Shown here: positions 22,399 through 31,712 of the stretch, piece after piece
Layout of the letters: each line of letters starts with the position of its first letter
How positions within the stretch are numbered: the first letter of the stretch is position 1
Source: Antilocapra americana
Lineage: Eukaryota; Chordata; Mammalia; Artiodactyla; Antilocapridae
Assembly: GCA_007570785.1 (NCBI GenBank)
Contig: ML664161.1
Span: 44,726,418 to 44,790,417 of the forward strand
Direction: 5' to 3'
Length of the DNA: 64,000 nt
Made by a program: the position numbers and the translations under genes
The notes under the pieces: model-generated
What the model saw: the letters and a program-made list of their open reading frames with translations, nothing else
What the model was told of the DNA's origin: nothing
Database searches by the model: none

Positions 22399-22983
22399 CT
22401 GCAACGGTGCAAGAGTGCTAGGCTGTGATGGCCCAGGAGCGGCCGAGAGGAGCTACCCCACATCCGAGGTCAGGGGCAGCAGCTGAGAGGAGCTACCCTA
22501 TGTCCGAGGTCAGGGGCAGTAGCCGAGAAGAGCTACTCCAAATTAAAGATCAGGAGGGGCAGCCGTGACAAGATACCCTACGTCCAAGGTAAGGAGCAGT
22601 GGCTGCGCTTTGCTGGAGCAGCCATAAAGAGATACCTGATGACCAAGGTAAGAGAAAGCTAAGTAAGACAGTAGGCATTGTGAGAGGGCATCAGAGGGCA
22701 GACAGACTGAAACCATAATCACAGAAAACTAGCCAATCTGATCACACGGACCACAGCCTTGTCTGACTCAATGAAACTAAGCCATGCTCTGTGGGACCAC
22801 CCAAGACAGACAGGTCATAGTGAAAAGGTCTGACAGACTGAGGTCCACTGGAGAAGGGAATGGCAAACCACTTCAGTATTCTTGCCTTGAGAACCCCATG
22901 AACAGTATGAAAAAGCAAAATGATAGGATACTGAAAGGGGAACTCCCCAGGTCGGTAGGTGCCCAATATACTACTGGAGATCA
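22399..22983 (+). promoter_or_regulatory. BovB 5' UTR with 40-bp tandem units
   Basis: The 5' part of BovB preserved in sense orientation. Units starting at 22442, 22482, 22522, 22562 and 22602 share 'gccgagaggagctacccca', then 'tccgaggtcaggggcag', at an exact 40-bp step, decaying towards the last. Downstream, 22850-22915 ('gaagggaatggcaaaccac', 'tattcttgcc') resembles the BovA SINE body. A role in driving LINE transcription is an inference from position. The joint with block 1 lies near 22398. Confidence 0.8.
22442..22641 (+). repeat. 40-bp tandem repeat, about 5 units
   Basis: Five unit starts fall exactly 40 bp apart. Units 1 and 2 are nearly identical; units 3-5 are progressively diverged. 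Confidence 0.9.
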
Positions 22984-24143
22984 ATGAAAAATAACTCCAG
23001 AAAGAATGAAGGAATGGAGCCAAAGCAAACACAATACCCAGTTGTGGATGTGACTGGTGACAGAAGCAAGGTTCGATGCTGTAAAGAGCAATATTGCACA
23101 GGAACCTGGAATGTTAGGTCCATGAATCAAGGCAAATTGGAGGTGGTCAAACAGGAGATGGCAAGAGTGAATGTCGACATTCTAGGAATCAGCAAACTAA
23201 GATGGACTGGAATGGGTGAATTTAACTCAGATGACCATTATATCTAATACTGTGGGAAGGAATCCCTTAGAAATGGAGTAGCCATCATGGTCAACAAAAG
23301 AGTTCAAAATGCAGTACTTGGATGCAACCTCAAAAACGACAGAATGATCTCTGTTTCCAAGGCAAACCATTCAATATCATGGTAATTCAAGCCTATACCC
23401 CAACTAGTAATGCTGAAGAAGCTGAAGGTGAGTTCTATGAAGACCTTCAAGACCTTTTAGAACTAACACCCAAAAAAGATGTCCTTTTCATCATTGGGGA
23501 CTGGAATGCAAAAGTAGGAAGTCAAGAAATACCTGGAGTAACAGGCAAATTTAGCCTTGGAGTACAGAATGAAGCAAGAAAAAGGCTAATAGAGTTTTAC
23601 CAAGAGAATGCACTGGTCATAGAAAACACCATATTCCAACAACACAAGAGAATACTCTACACATGAACATCACCAGATGGTCAACATCAAAATCTGACTG
23701 ATTATATTATTTGCAGCCCAAAATGGAGAATCTCTATAGATTCAGCAAAAACAAGACCGGGAGCTGATTGCGGCTCAGATCATGAACTCCTTATTGCCAA
23801 ATTCAGACTTAAATTAAAGAAAGTAGGGAAAACCACTAGACCATCCAGGTATGACCTAAACCAAATCCCTTATGATTATAAAGTAGAAGTGAGAAATAGA
23901 TTGAAGGGACTAGATCTCCTAGACAGAGTGCTTGATGAACTATGGATGGAGGTTTGTGACACTGTACAGGAGACAGGGATCAAGACCATTCCCATGGAAA
24001 AGAAATGCAAAAAAGCCAAATGGCTGTCTGAGAAGGCCTTACAAATAGCTGTGAAAAGAAGAGAAGTGAAAAGCAAAGGAGAAAAGGAAAGATATTCCCA
24101 TTTGAATGCAGAATTCCAAAGAATAGCAAAGAGAAATAAGAAC
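22984..24143 (+). pseudogene. BovB endonuclease half (broken)
   Basis: It encodes the N-terminal apurinic-type endonuclease of BovB, which nicks target DNA to prime reverse transcription. Visible motifs are TWNVRSM (near 23107), GDWNAKVGSQ (near 23495) and the linker before the RT. Defects: the catalytic-site GISE motif reads GISK (codon 23194-23196, gaa to aaa); a stop follows DDHYI at 23245-23247; a frame change occurs near 23320; another stop lies near 23664. Surviving frames are 22984-23247, 23322-23666 and 23889-24158. The block ends at 'gaaataagaa', about 35 nt before where the inverted RT half begins in BovB coordinates. Confidence 0.92.
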
Positions 24144-24696
24144 CACATCCATACATGACTACTGGAAAAACCATAGCCTTGACTAGATGGACCTTTGTTG
24201 GCAAAGTAATGTCTTTGCTTTTTAATATGCTGTCTAGGTTGGTCATAATTTTTCTTCCAAGGAGTAAGCATATTTTAATTTCATGGCTACAGTCACCATC
24301 TGCAGTGATTTTGGAGCCCCCAAAAATAAAGTAAGCTACTGTTTCCACTGTTTCCCCATCTATTTGCCATAAAGTGATGGGATCGGATGCCATGATCTTA
24401 GTTTTCTGAATGTTGAGCTTTCAGCCAACTTTTTCACTCTCCTCTTTCACTTTCAGCAAGAGGCTCTTTAGTTCTTCTTCACTTTTCGCCAGAAGAGTTG
24501 TGTCATCTGCATATCTGAGGTTATTGATATTTCTCCTGGCAATCTTGATTCCAGCTTGTGCTTCCTCCAGCCTGGCATTTCTCATGATGTACTCTGCATA
24601 TAAGTTAAATAAGCAGGGTGACAATATACAGCCTTGACGTACTCCTTTCCCAATTTGGAACCAGTCTGTTGTTCCATGTCCAATTCTAACTGTTGC
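24144..24696 (-). mobile_element. Extra BovB reverse-transcriptase segment
   Basis: A 553-bp internal BovB piece equal in extent to 21072-21624 and in the same orientation, about 10-15% different by eye. It contains the YADDTT box and the following 'LLAKSEEELKSLL' segment (frames 24421-24624 and 23980-24393), but neither a 5' nor a 3' end of the element. It ends exactly where the right-hand agttaaaa repeat begins. Confidence 0.9.
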
Positions 24697-24704
24697 AGTT
24701 AAAA

Positions 24705-25482
24705 ATAAGAATTTCCAAAAGATTTAAAAAATAAAAGGTAAGATAATCTGGTATACTTTCTTGTCAAAATGTAGGGCAAGATTTGGAGGACTTGCTACAG
24801 CCATGTAGAGGGGTGAATTTGAAGCTGACAGGTCAGTAAGAGTAAGTCCAATAAGGCTGGGGAAAAACAAGAAAATTTAACATACAGGAAGCTGTGATTC
24901 TGCATTTTTATTCATTCTTCATATAGGTGATTTTTCTAACCTGCCTACTTATCTGTTTCCCAGCCTAAAAACACCAAAATATGAGAATTTGAGACTCAAG
25001 TATTAATCAAAGACATATGGGGGAAAATTTGAAACAAACAATCCAAATTCTGTGATGGATATGCCTTTTTAATTATTTGGGAAGCAGTATTAAGAGCTAA
25101 TATTTATGACTGTCTCATACTTTCACAGCTGGTTTCAATGCCAACTACTTTGTGTGCAAATAAAATGTCATTTTCTGAGTCCTTGCTTTAACTCATAAGG
25201 CCTTAAAATTAATATTGTTCTTCAGTGCTTGATGCCTCTCTTTTTTGAAGTACATGAAAGGCTTGAAATAATTTTTAGCAAGTTTATAAACCTATGGAGC
25301 TCCCTGTGTTTAGAAAGTTCATAAACCTATAGGGCTCCCTGTGCCATATAAGACAAATTAATGTAAATAATTTGAAAAATTATTTCAAACCTTTCACATA
25401 TGGCAGAAACCAACATAATGTTGTAAACAAATTTTCCTCTAGTTAAAAAAAAGAGTGAAAAAAGAAAAGAAAAACCTACAGG
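24705..25482. other. Unassigned stretch with a 35-bp duplication
   Basis: No gene or transposon recognised apart from the tandem pair at 25280-25349. Confidence 0.45.
25280..25349 (+). repeat. 35-bp tandem duplication (2 units)
   Basis: 'aagtttataaacctatgg' with 'agctccctgtg' is repeated 35 bp later as 'aagttcataaacctatag' with 'ggctccctgtg'. The units differ by a few substitutions. Confidence 0.88.
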
Positions 25483-25690
25483 AACTTCCCAGGTGGTCCA
25501 ATGGTTAAGAATCCATTGCTATGCAGGGGACACAGGTCAATATCTGGTCGGGGAACTAAGAGTTTACATGCTTTGAAGCAACTAACCCTCAGGGTGCTGC
25601 AACTACAGAGCCCACACACTACAACTAGAGGATGTGTACTGCAACGGAACAATCCCACACAGGCAAAGAAGTAAATAAATATGTTTTAAA
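25483..25690 (+). mobile_element. CHR-type SINE
   Basis: Head 'aacttcccaggtggtccaatgg', a damaged B box ('aggtcaatatctgg'), CHR body with 'gggaactaag', 'gctgcaactacagagccca' and 'acaactagagg', then the tail 'aagtaaataaatatg'. Confidence 0.85.
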
Positions 25691-26534
25691 ACTCAACAAC
25701 AAAACCCTATAATTATAAAACTACTGAACAAACAGAATGTTTCATTTATAAATCACCAGTATTCGAGGATTCCAAACTCCTGGCTCACTGATGTATACCT
25801 GCAATGGTTTATTTTAACTAAACTATGTTCCTTAACATTTTTCTTTCCATATCATGACTTCTCCCTGACAATTAAGTTGTATCTTTGAAGACAGATTCAG
25901 CTGGTCAGAATGAAGTCATCTTTTCTCTCAGGCAATTCCTACCGGTGATTTTGTGGTATCCCATATCCTTTTGATTTCCATTGTTATCTACCATGAAGTA
26001 GAATCCATACCGTAGATGATGTTTAAAACATAAAAGTAGTTTATTAAGGAATATTAGGTGGTCATGGAATCTCTGTGGCTAGATCAAACCAGTCTAATGA
26101 AGAGCCTTGCTGTCAGAGCTGCCGGTCCATACTGGATGCCGTAGCTTACAATACCACCATTACTGCATGGGCATTGGACACTTCCTCCACCTCTCCTTGT
26201 CTTCCTGTTTACATCACTAGACCTTAATTCAAGATCCTAGATGAACAGGTGCGCCTGATGAATCATGTCTGGGGCACTTCTTTAACAGCTACCAGAGTAA
26301 CTAACAAAGTAGGTATCTTGCATTTTCTGAGTAGAAGAAAATTCTCTGATTCCCATCAAGACCCAGAAGGTGGAGAATCTGTCAACGTAGGAGAGTAGTT
26401 CAAAGGCCAGGGAGTTTCAGAAACCTAATAAATTGTATCACAGGGACTAAAATGGAGACTTTTTTGCATTTAGTGACCCTGAGCAGTTTATAAACACTGG
26501 CTCTCTGAATAGTGGATTTTAAATGCCTACCTGG
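25691..26534. other. Unassigned non-coding stretch
   Basis: No gene or confident repeat recognised. Confidence 0.45.
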
Positions 26535-26990
26535 GTATTCATTTTCTATTGCTGCATAACAAATTACCCCACAAACTTGGCAGTTTAAAACAAAAAACAT
26601 CTATTATTTCAATTTCTGTAGCTCAAGATGAGAGCTGGGGCTCCTACCATTTGAAGACTTGACTGGGCCTGAGGATCCCCCTCCAAGAGGGCTCACTAAC
26701 ATGCTGACAGTTGATGCTGAGGCTGACAGGGGATCACTGCACACCCCTACCATATACTTCTCTCTATAGGGCAATTTGAGAGTTCTCATTATATGAAACA
26801 TAATGGTGAGGGACAGGGAAGCCTGGTATGCTGCAGTCCATGGGGTCACAGAGTCGGACACCACTTGGCAACTGAACAACATTGTGAAATATGAAGGCTG
26901 TGAATGGTCCAAGAGAAAACAGTAGAAGCTGCAATGTCTTCCATGACATTTCTACATGATATTCTACTGTTTACACAGGTCAATATCATT
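26535..26990 (+). mobile_element. Old mammalian repeat (family unassigned), split by a BovB tail
   Basis: The start 'ttctattgctgcataac', 'aaattacccc', 'cagtttaaaacaa' and the later 'gtagaagctgcaatg' follow a common old mammalian repeat that I cannot name with certainty. The copy at 41330-41960 begins with the same landmarks. Confidence 0.55.
26803..26882 (+). mobile_element. Very short BovB 3' tail
   Basis: About 80 bp of the BovB 3' end: 'agggacagggaagcctgg', 'tgctgcagtccatggggtc', closing 'ggcaactgaacaac'. It is severely 5'-truncated. Confidence 0.85.
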
Positions 26991-28180
26991 TAGTGTAGCA
27001 AAGGATGACACTGCAGATGAACACCAGGAGGAGAAGATCATTGTGACTGGCAATCATGCTAAGCAGAAGAGAAATCTGAGAATTATTTGGTTAATTTCAT
27101 AATAAAAGGAGAAAGTCAAATAGATTCACTATACAAATAACTCTGAAATACGTAGACACAAATTTGGAATGAGATTATTGTATTTATGTGATCTGAAGCC
27201 AAAAACTTTGCTGAATCTACTAATTTAGGATGATTAAACCCAGAAATTGAAATTGTCTCACAAAATAGGTTCAAGAAATTTTTTTCACTTGAACCCAGTT
27301 GGGAATTTCTTCATCAAGAGATTCTTCCTGTTACTCTTCCAAAGCTGTCACAATAAGATGAGAAATTATAAAGTAAGGGGATTTGTTCTTTTTGGTGCCG
27401 TGTTTGGCTAGAATTCTGCTTGATTGCAAAATTTTTAAATTATTGTAAAACATTAGATTCTTTTCACCTAGTATTGTGAACAGTCATGACGTTTTGGGCA
27501 TGGATAGCAACAGATAAAGACTATCATTTTTATGCTACCACAAGTCTTAGCCTTTTTCATGTTTACCTCTCCTGAGCCTGACTCACTCTCTTTTTACCCT
27601 ACTGCTCTCAAAGGAGCATTTGAGATTTGGGGAGAATTTTAACAGGCTTTTTTTCCCCCTCTTTGGCCCCAAGTGAAATTATTTGTATATATGTTTCATG
27701 GTTTAAATAAGTATCAGTGAGTTTAACATGGTAAAAAAAAAGGGGGGGGCATGGGTAGAAAGAATGGGTTATCATCTTGATGAGGTAAATGGATTTGTAA
27801 CCTAATCGTTGAAGAGCTGGGTAATTTACTGAGCTCAAGGGTATATCAATAATTTCTGCACTGCAAACGGGCTACAAACTAGAGATGTCCCTCAGCTGGA
27901 AGAAAGCCACAGTAGAACATCCTGTGAAGTTTGATGATGGTTACAGAATACAAGGACACTTCCTTCAACAAAAGAAGGGGCATTTGACTGGAATCTGTAT
28001 CATCTACATGCCAGAACCAGCTCTTACTAGCTTGTGAGATTGATTCTTAAGTGTTTAGGAAATTTGTGCACTGTTATTAAGTGACTGATAGCTTGAAGTA
28101 GGCTATGATGGGAATACTTGCACCATGCTGCATGCAAATCAAGGCTCTGCCCTTGCCCTTGCCAAGAACCAGTTGTCTGA
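26991..28180. other. Unassigned 1.2 kb stretch
   Basis: No gene or transposon recognised. An A9-G8 homopurine junction lies at 27733-27750. Confidence 0.45.
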
Positions 28181-28327
28181 TGTTCCTGCCCCCAAATTCA
28201 TATGTGGAAGTTAAAGCCCTAACCCCCTGTGCCTTAGAATTTGATTGTATTTGAAAAGAGGGTCTTTAAAAAGTCAATTAAGGTAACATGAAGTCATGAC
28301 TGACTGATGTCCTTAAAAGATATATAA

Positions 28328-29124
28328 AAATGGCTAACAAACACATGAAAAGATGTTCAACATCACTCATTATCAGAGAAATGCATATCAAAACCACAAT
28401 GAGGTACCACTTTACACCAGTCAGAATGGCTGCCATCCAAAAGTCTACAAGCAATAAATGCTGGAGAGGATGTGGAGAAAAGGGAACCCTCTTACACTGT
28501 TGGTGGGAATGCAAACTAGTACAGCCACTATGGAAAACAGTGTGGAGGTTCCTTAAAAAGCTTCAAATAGACCTGCCATATGACCCAGCAATCCCACTGC
28601 TGGGCATATACACCGAGGAAACCAGAATTGAAAGAGCCACGTGTACCCCAATGTTCATCGCTGCATTGTTTACAATAGCCAGGACATGGAAGCAACCTAG
28701 ATGCCCATCAACTGACGAATGGATAAGAAAGCTGTGGTACATATACACAATGGAATATTTCTCAGCATTAAAAAAAAATTCATTTGAAGCAATTCTACTC
28801 AGATGGACGAAACTGGAGCCCATTATCCAGAGTGAAGTAAGCCAGAAGCAAAAACAACAATACAGTATATTAACGCATATATATGGAATTTAGAAAGACG
28901 GTAATGAGAACCCAACATGCGAGACAGCAAAAGGAACGCAGATGTATAGAATAGACTCATGGACTTTGTGGATGAGGGTAAGGGTGGGATGATATGGGAG
29001 AAGGGCATTGAAACATGTTAATTATCATATGTCTAATCAATCGCCAGCCCAGGATTGATGCTCGGGGCTGGTGCAGCGAGATTTCCCGGGGGGGAGGGAG
29101 GAGGGAGGGGGAAACAAAAAAAAA
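28328..29124 (+). mobile_element. 5'-truncated ruminant L1 3' end
   Basis: About 0.8 kb: the end of ORF2, a 3' UTR with a G-rich purine tract (29088-29111) and an A tail (29115-29125). The same 3' UTR sequence occurs inverted at 52190-52440. Low decay of the ORF compared with neighbours suggests a fairly young ruminant L1. Confidence 0.93.
28330..28893 (+). pseudogene. L1 ORF2p C-terminal fragment (187 codons)
   Basis: An open frame for the last part of L1 ORF2p, downstream of the reverse transcriptase. It contains the L1 cysteine motif C-x3-C-x7-H-x4-C ([18 protein letters not shown]), followed by '[12 protein letters not shown]', '[13 protein letters not shown]' and 'CPSTDEWI'. In L1 this domain binds nucleic acid and is needed for retrotransposition. 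Endonuclease and RT are absent through 5' truncation, so the fragment has no activity by itself. The ATG at 28330 is just an internal methionine at the truncation edge. Confidence 0.9.
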
Positions 29125-29370
29125 AAGAAATGAGAACAGGGCACACAAAGAGACAGCAGAGATATGCATGCACAGAGGAAAGACCATGTGCACCTGAGGA
29201 CGCAGTGGAAAGATGGACATCTGCAAGACAAGGAGAGAGGTCTCAGAAGAAACCAAACCTGCTGAAACCTTGATCTTGGACTTCTAGCCTCCAGAACTGT
29301 GAAAAACTAAACTTTTGTTTCTTAAGCCACTCAGTCTGTGGGATTTCATTTTGGCAGCCCTAGCAAACTA

Positions 29371-30149
29371 TTTTACCTGTTTACCAGGACCTGTAGGAGG
29401 TTCACAGTGGAGATCCCTTGAAAAAGTAGTAAAGTTTACAAGAATGAGTGATGGTGCTAGTGGAAAAACCTGAGCTTTACTTGGATAAATTGGTTGGACC
29501 AAGTGAAGGCAGTATTCTCAGGTCAGAGAGAACTGGTCCAGAGTGATATTCACGGGCTAGAGCCATGGAAATTTATTTAAAAAGTAAGAAAGGTGACTGT
29601 GGACCAGACCAGAATGAAATGATCTACAGCTTAGAGGAGGAATTTAAGGTTAAATTAGGAAAAGGAGCTGACATTTATAGAGCTCCTGATTTACATACCT
29701 CAATCATTTGATCCATCTGCCAAGGCAGGTAATTTTCAACGACTTTATAACCTGGGTAGGGAAGATAAAGGGAGGGATATCTGAGCAGATGGAACCATCC
29801 TCACCAAAAGAAAAAGATAGGCTTACCTGGGAAATGAGTTTTGTGTCTACGTTTCTGCTCTAGAGCCAAGAAAATATGTGCACGAATAGAAGAATCACAC
29901 AACTATAGGGGACTAAGGAGTGTTTTATATAAAGTAGACCTGAGTCATCCATATAGTTGACAGGCTCTTATTTAAGGGCCTGAAGGTAACTGGTAAAGAT
30001 TCTTCTTGGCTTAAGAGTAGGTAAAAAGAAAAAACAAATAGTTGCTTAAAAGGAAAAGTGCACTCCCCTTCAACATGATTTCACTTCCCTTACCTTTTTT
30101 GAACATCTAGTTCTTTAAACTAGTATTCTCTGTGTATGGAGAAAAGGCA
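29371..30149. other. Unassigned stretch
   Basis: A possible MIR-like patch lies at 29690-29760 ('gctgacatttatagagctcc'). No gene recognised. Confidence 0.4.
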
Positions 30150-30300
30150 TTTATGATTGACACATTTGCTCTCCGACAAGATTATATACTTTTGGAGAAT
30201 AGGAACTTGGTCTTCTTTATTGGTATGTTTCTTGACAGCATGACATATTGGATGAACAAATAATACTTTACAAATAAATGTGTTGAGCAGACATCTAAAG
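30150..30300 (+). mobile_element. Possible L2 3'-end relic
   Basis: 'ttttggagaataggaacttgg' followed by 'acaaataaatgtgttgagc' fits a diverged L2 3' end. Confidence 0.4.
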
Positions 30301-30912
30301 TCTCTGCTAAAAATAAAACTGGCTTAGGTTTTGTAGTTCTACCTCTGTGGTCTCATTGTACAGACATATGTTTTAGATCTTAGACTATTCAAGACATGTG
30401 TTCTGACCTATTATTTAAAACAAACTGAAATGGAAAATGCAACCAGAGATTAAAGAATTTGCCCGAGGACTGCAAATGGAACACATACAGGCTGGAAGAT
30501 AACCAATTTGGGGACCCAGGAACAATCAGGAATTATTCATTCAGGTTTTTTTGGTTCATGACCCTGTAGGACCCCTTTTTCCTTGCTTACCTTATCTATA
30601 ACTTATGCTGCAGATATGTACTGGTGTCTGTTTAAGGACAACTTTTTATACCTGTTTTTCCAAGAGTAGTTACAACAGTTTTTAAGTTTGAGACACAGGT
30701 AATGTATTCTTATCCTTTACCCAGGCAAAGGAAAATATGATTGGATGAAATAAGAGGGCTGTTGAAACACAAAGTTCATATTATTTCCTAGCTCAGAATA
30801 CCAAAAACAAAGATGTGAAGGATCCAAATAAAAGAAAGACCTTAAATAAGCTTCTGTTCTAGAGAAGTCCTCAAGATAGTTATGACTGCTCATCCCAAAT
30901 ATATTTGCCCAG
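30301..30912. other. Unassigned stretch
   Basis: No gene or confident repeat. Confidence 0.4.
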
Positions 30913-31424
30913 GCTATGACAAACCTAGACAGCATATTAAAAAGCAGACACATCACTTTGCCAGCAAAGGTTTGTATAGTCAAAGCTATGGTTTTCCCAC
31001 TAGTCATGTACATATGTGAGAGCTGGATCATAAAGAAGACTGAGCACCAAAGAATTGATGCTTTTGAATCGTGGGGCTGGAGAAGACTCTTGAGAGTCCC
31101 TTGGACTGCAAGGAGATCAAATCAATCAATCCTAAAGGAAATCAATCCTGAATATTCACTCAAAGCACTGATACTGAAGCTGAAGCTCCAAAACTTTGGC
31201 CAACTGATGTGAAAAGCCAACTTATTGGAAAAGATCCTGATGCTGGGAAAGATTGAGGGCAGGAGGAGAAGGGGATGGCGGAGGATGCGATGGTTGGATG
31301 GCATCACCGACTCAATGGACATGAGTTTGAGCAAACTTGGGGAGATAGTGGAGGACAGGGATACCTGGCTAATGCAGTCCATGGGGTCACAAAAAGTCAG
31401 ACATGACTTAGTGACTAAACAATG
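30913..31424 (+). mobile_element. BovB 3' fragment
   Basis: It starts at the 'MTNLDSILKSR' segment of the BovB ORF and ends with the 3' terminus 'gacttagtgactaaac'. The 98-codon frame 30916-31212 and the 66-codon frame 31225-31425 are its two largest surviving parts. Confidence 0.94.
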
Positions 31425-31511
31425 ACAATCCTTACTTATTATATATGCAACATCAGTCATGAAATGCTTGAAATACCCTATAGACAGACAGTTGATGAAC
31501 AGAATGTATCA

Positions 31512-31712
31512 TTTGTCCGACTCTTTGAGAGCCCCATGGAATGTAGCCCACCAGCCCCACCAGGCTCCTCAGTCCATGGGGATTCTCCAGGCAATAATTC
31601 TGGAGTCATTGCCATGCCCTCCTTCAGGGTATCTTCCCAACCCAGGGAGGGAACCCAAGTCTCTCGAATTGCAGGTGGATTCTTTACCATCTGAGTCACC
31701 AGGGAAGCCCTC
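31512..31712 (-). mobile_element. Bov-tA SINE
   Basis: On the minus strand: head 'ggcttccctggtgactcag', a damaged B box, body 'ggcaatgactccagaatt' and the '3-prime-type gggctacattccatggggc' segment. A small insertion ('gccccaccag') in the body is unusual. Confidence 0.92.

Larger units (their letters stand above)
20673..24704. mobile_element. Rearranged near-full-length BovB bounded by an 8-bp direct repeat
   Basis: Three BovB blocks lie side by side: 3' half on the minus strand (20681-22398), 5' half on the plus strand (22399-24143), and an extra internal piece on the minus strand (24144-24696). The 8-bp repeat agttaaaa immediately flanks the whole set (20673-20680 and 24697-24704). The first two blocks fit twin priming, the known LINE inversion mechanism: the 5' UTR abuts the middle of the element, and the two breakpoints are only about 35 nt apart in BovB coordinates. 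The third block has no 3' end of its own and duplicates 21072-21624, so simple twin priming does not explain it. Confidence 0.85.
28181..29370 (+). mobile_element. MLT1 LTR interrupted by a younger L1
   Basis: The left half (28181-28327) carries 'cccccaaattcatatg' and 'agtcatgactgactgatgtcc'. The right half (29125-29370) carries 'gagaggtctcagaagaaacc', 'ccttgatcttggacttc', 'cctccagaactgtga' and 'gcagccctagcaaacta'. Together they give one MLT1 in the right order, opened at its middle by the L1 at 28328-29124. Confidence 0.9.

Noticed and set aside
24144..24696. An older, separate BovB copy into which the larger element inserted
   Set aside because: Its 3' remainder should then lie left of 20681, and it does not. 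The agttaaaa repeat also encloses all three blocks. Kept as an alternative only for testing.
28330..28893. 187-codon zinc-knuckle-like host gene
   Set aside because: The sequence is the C-terminal end of L1 ORF2p with its characteristic cysteine motif, followed by the L1 3' UTR and A tail.
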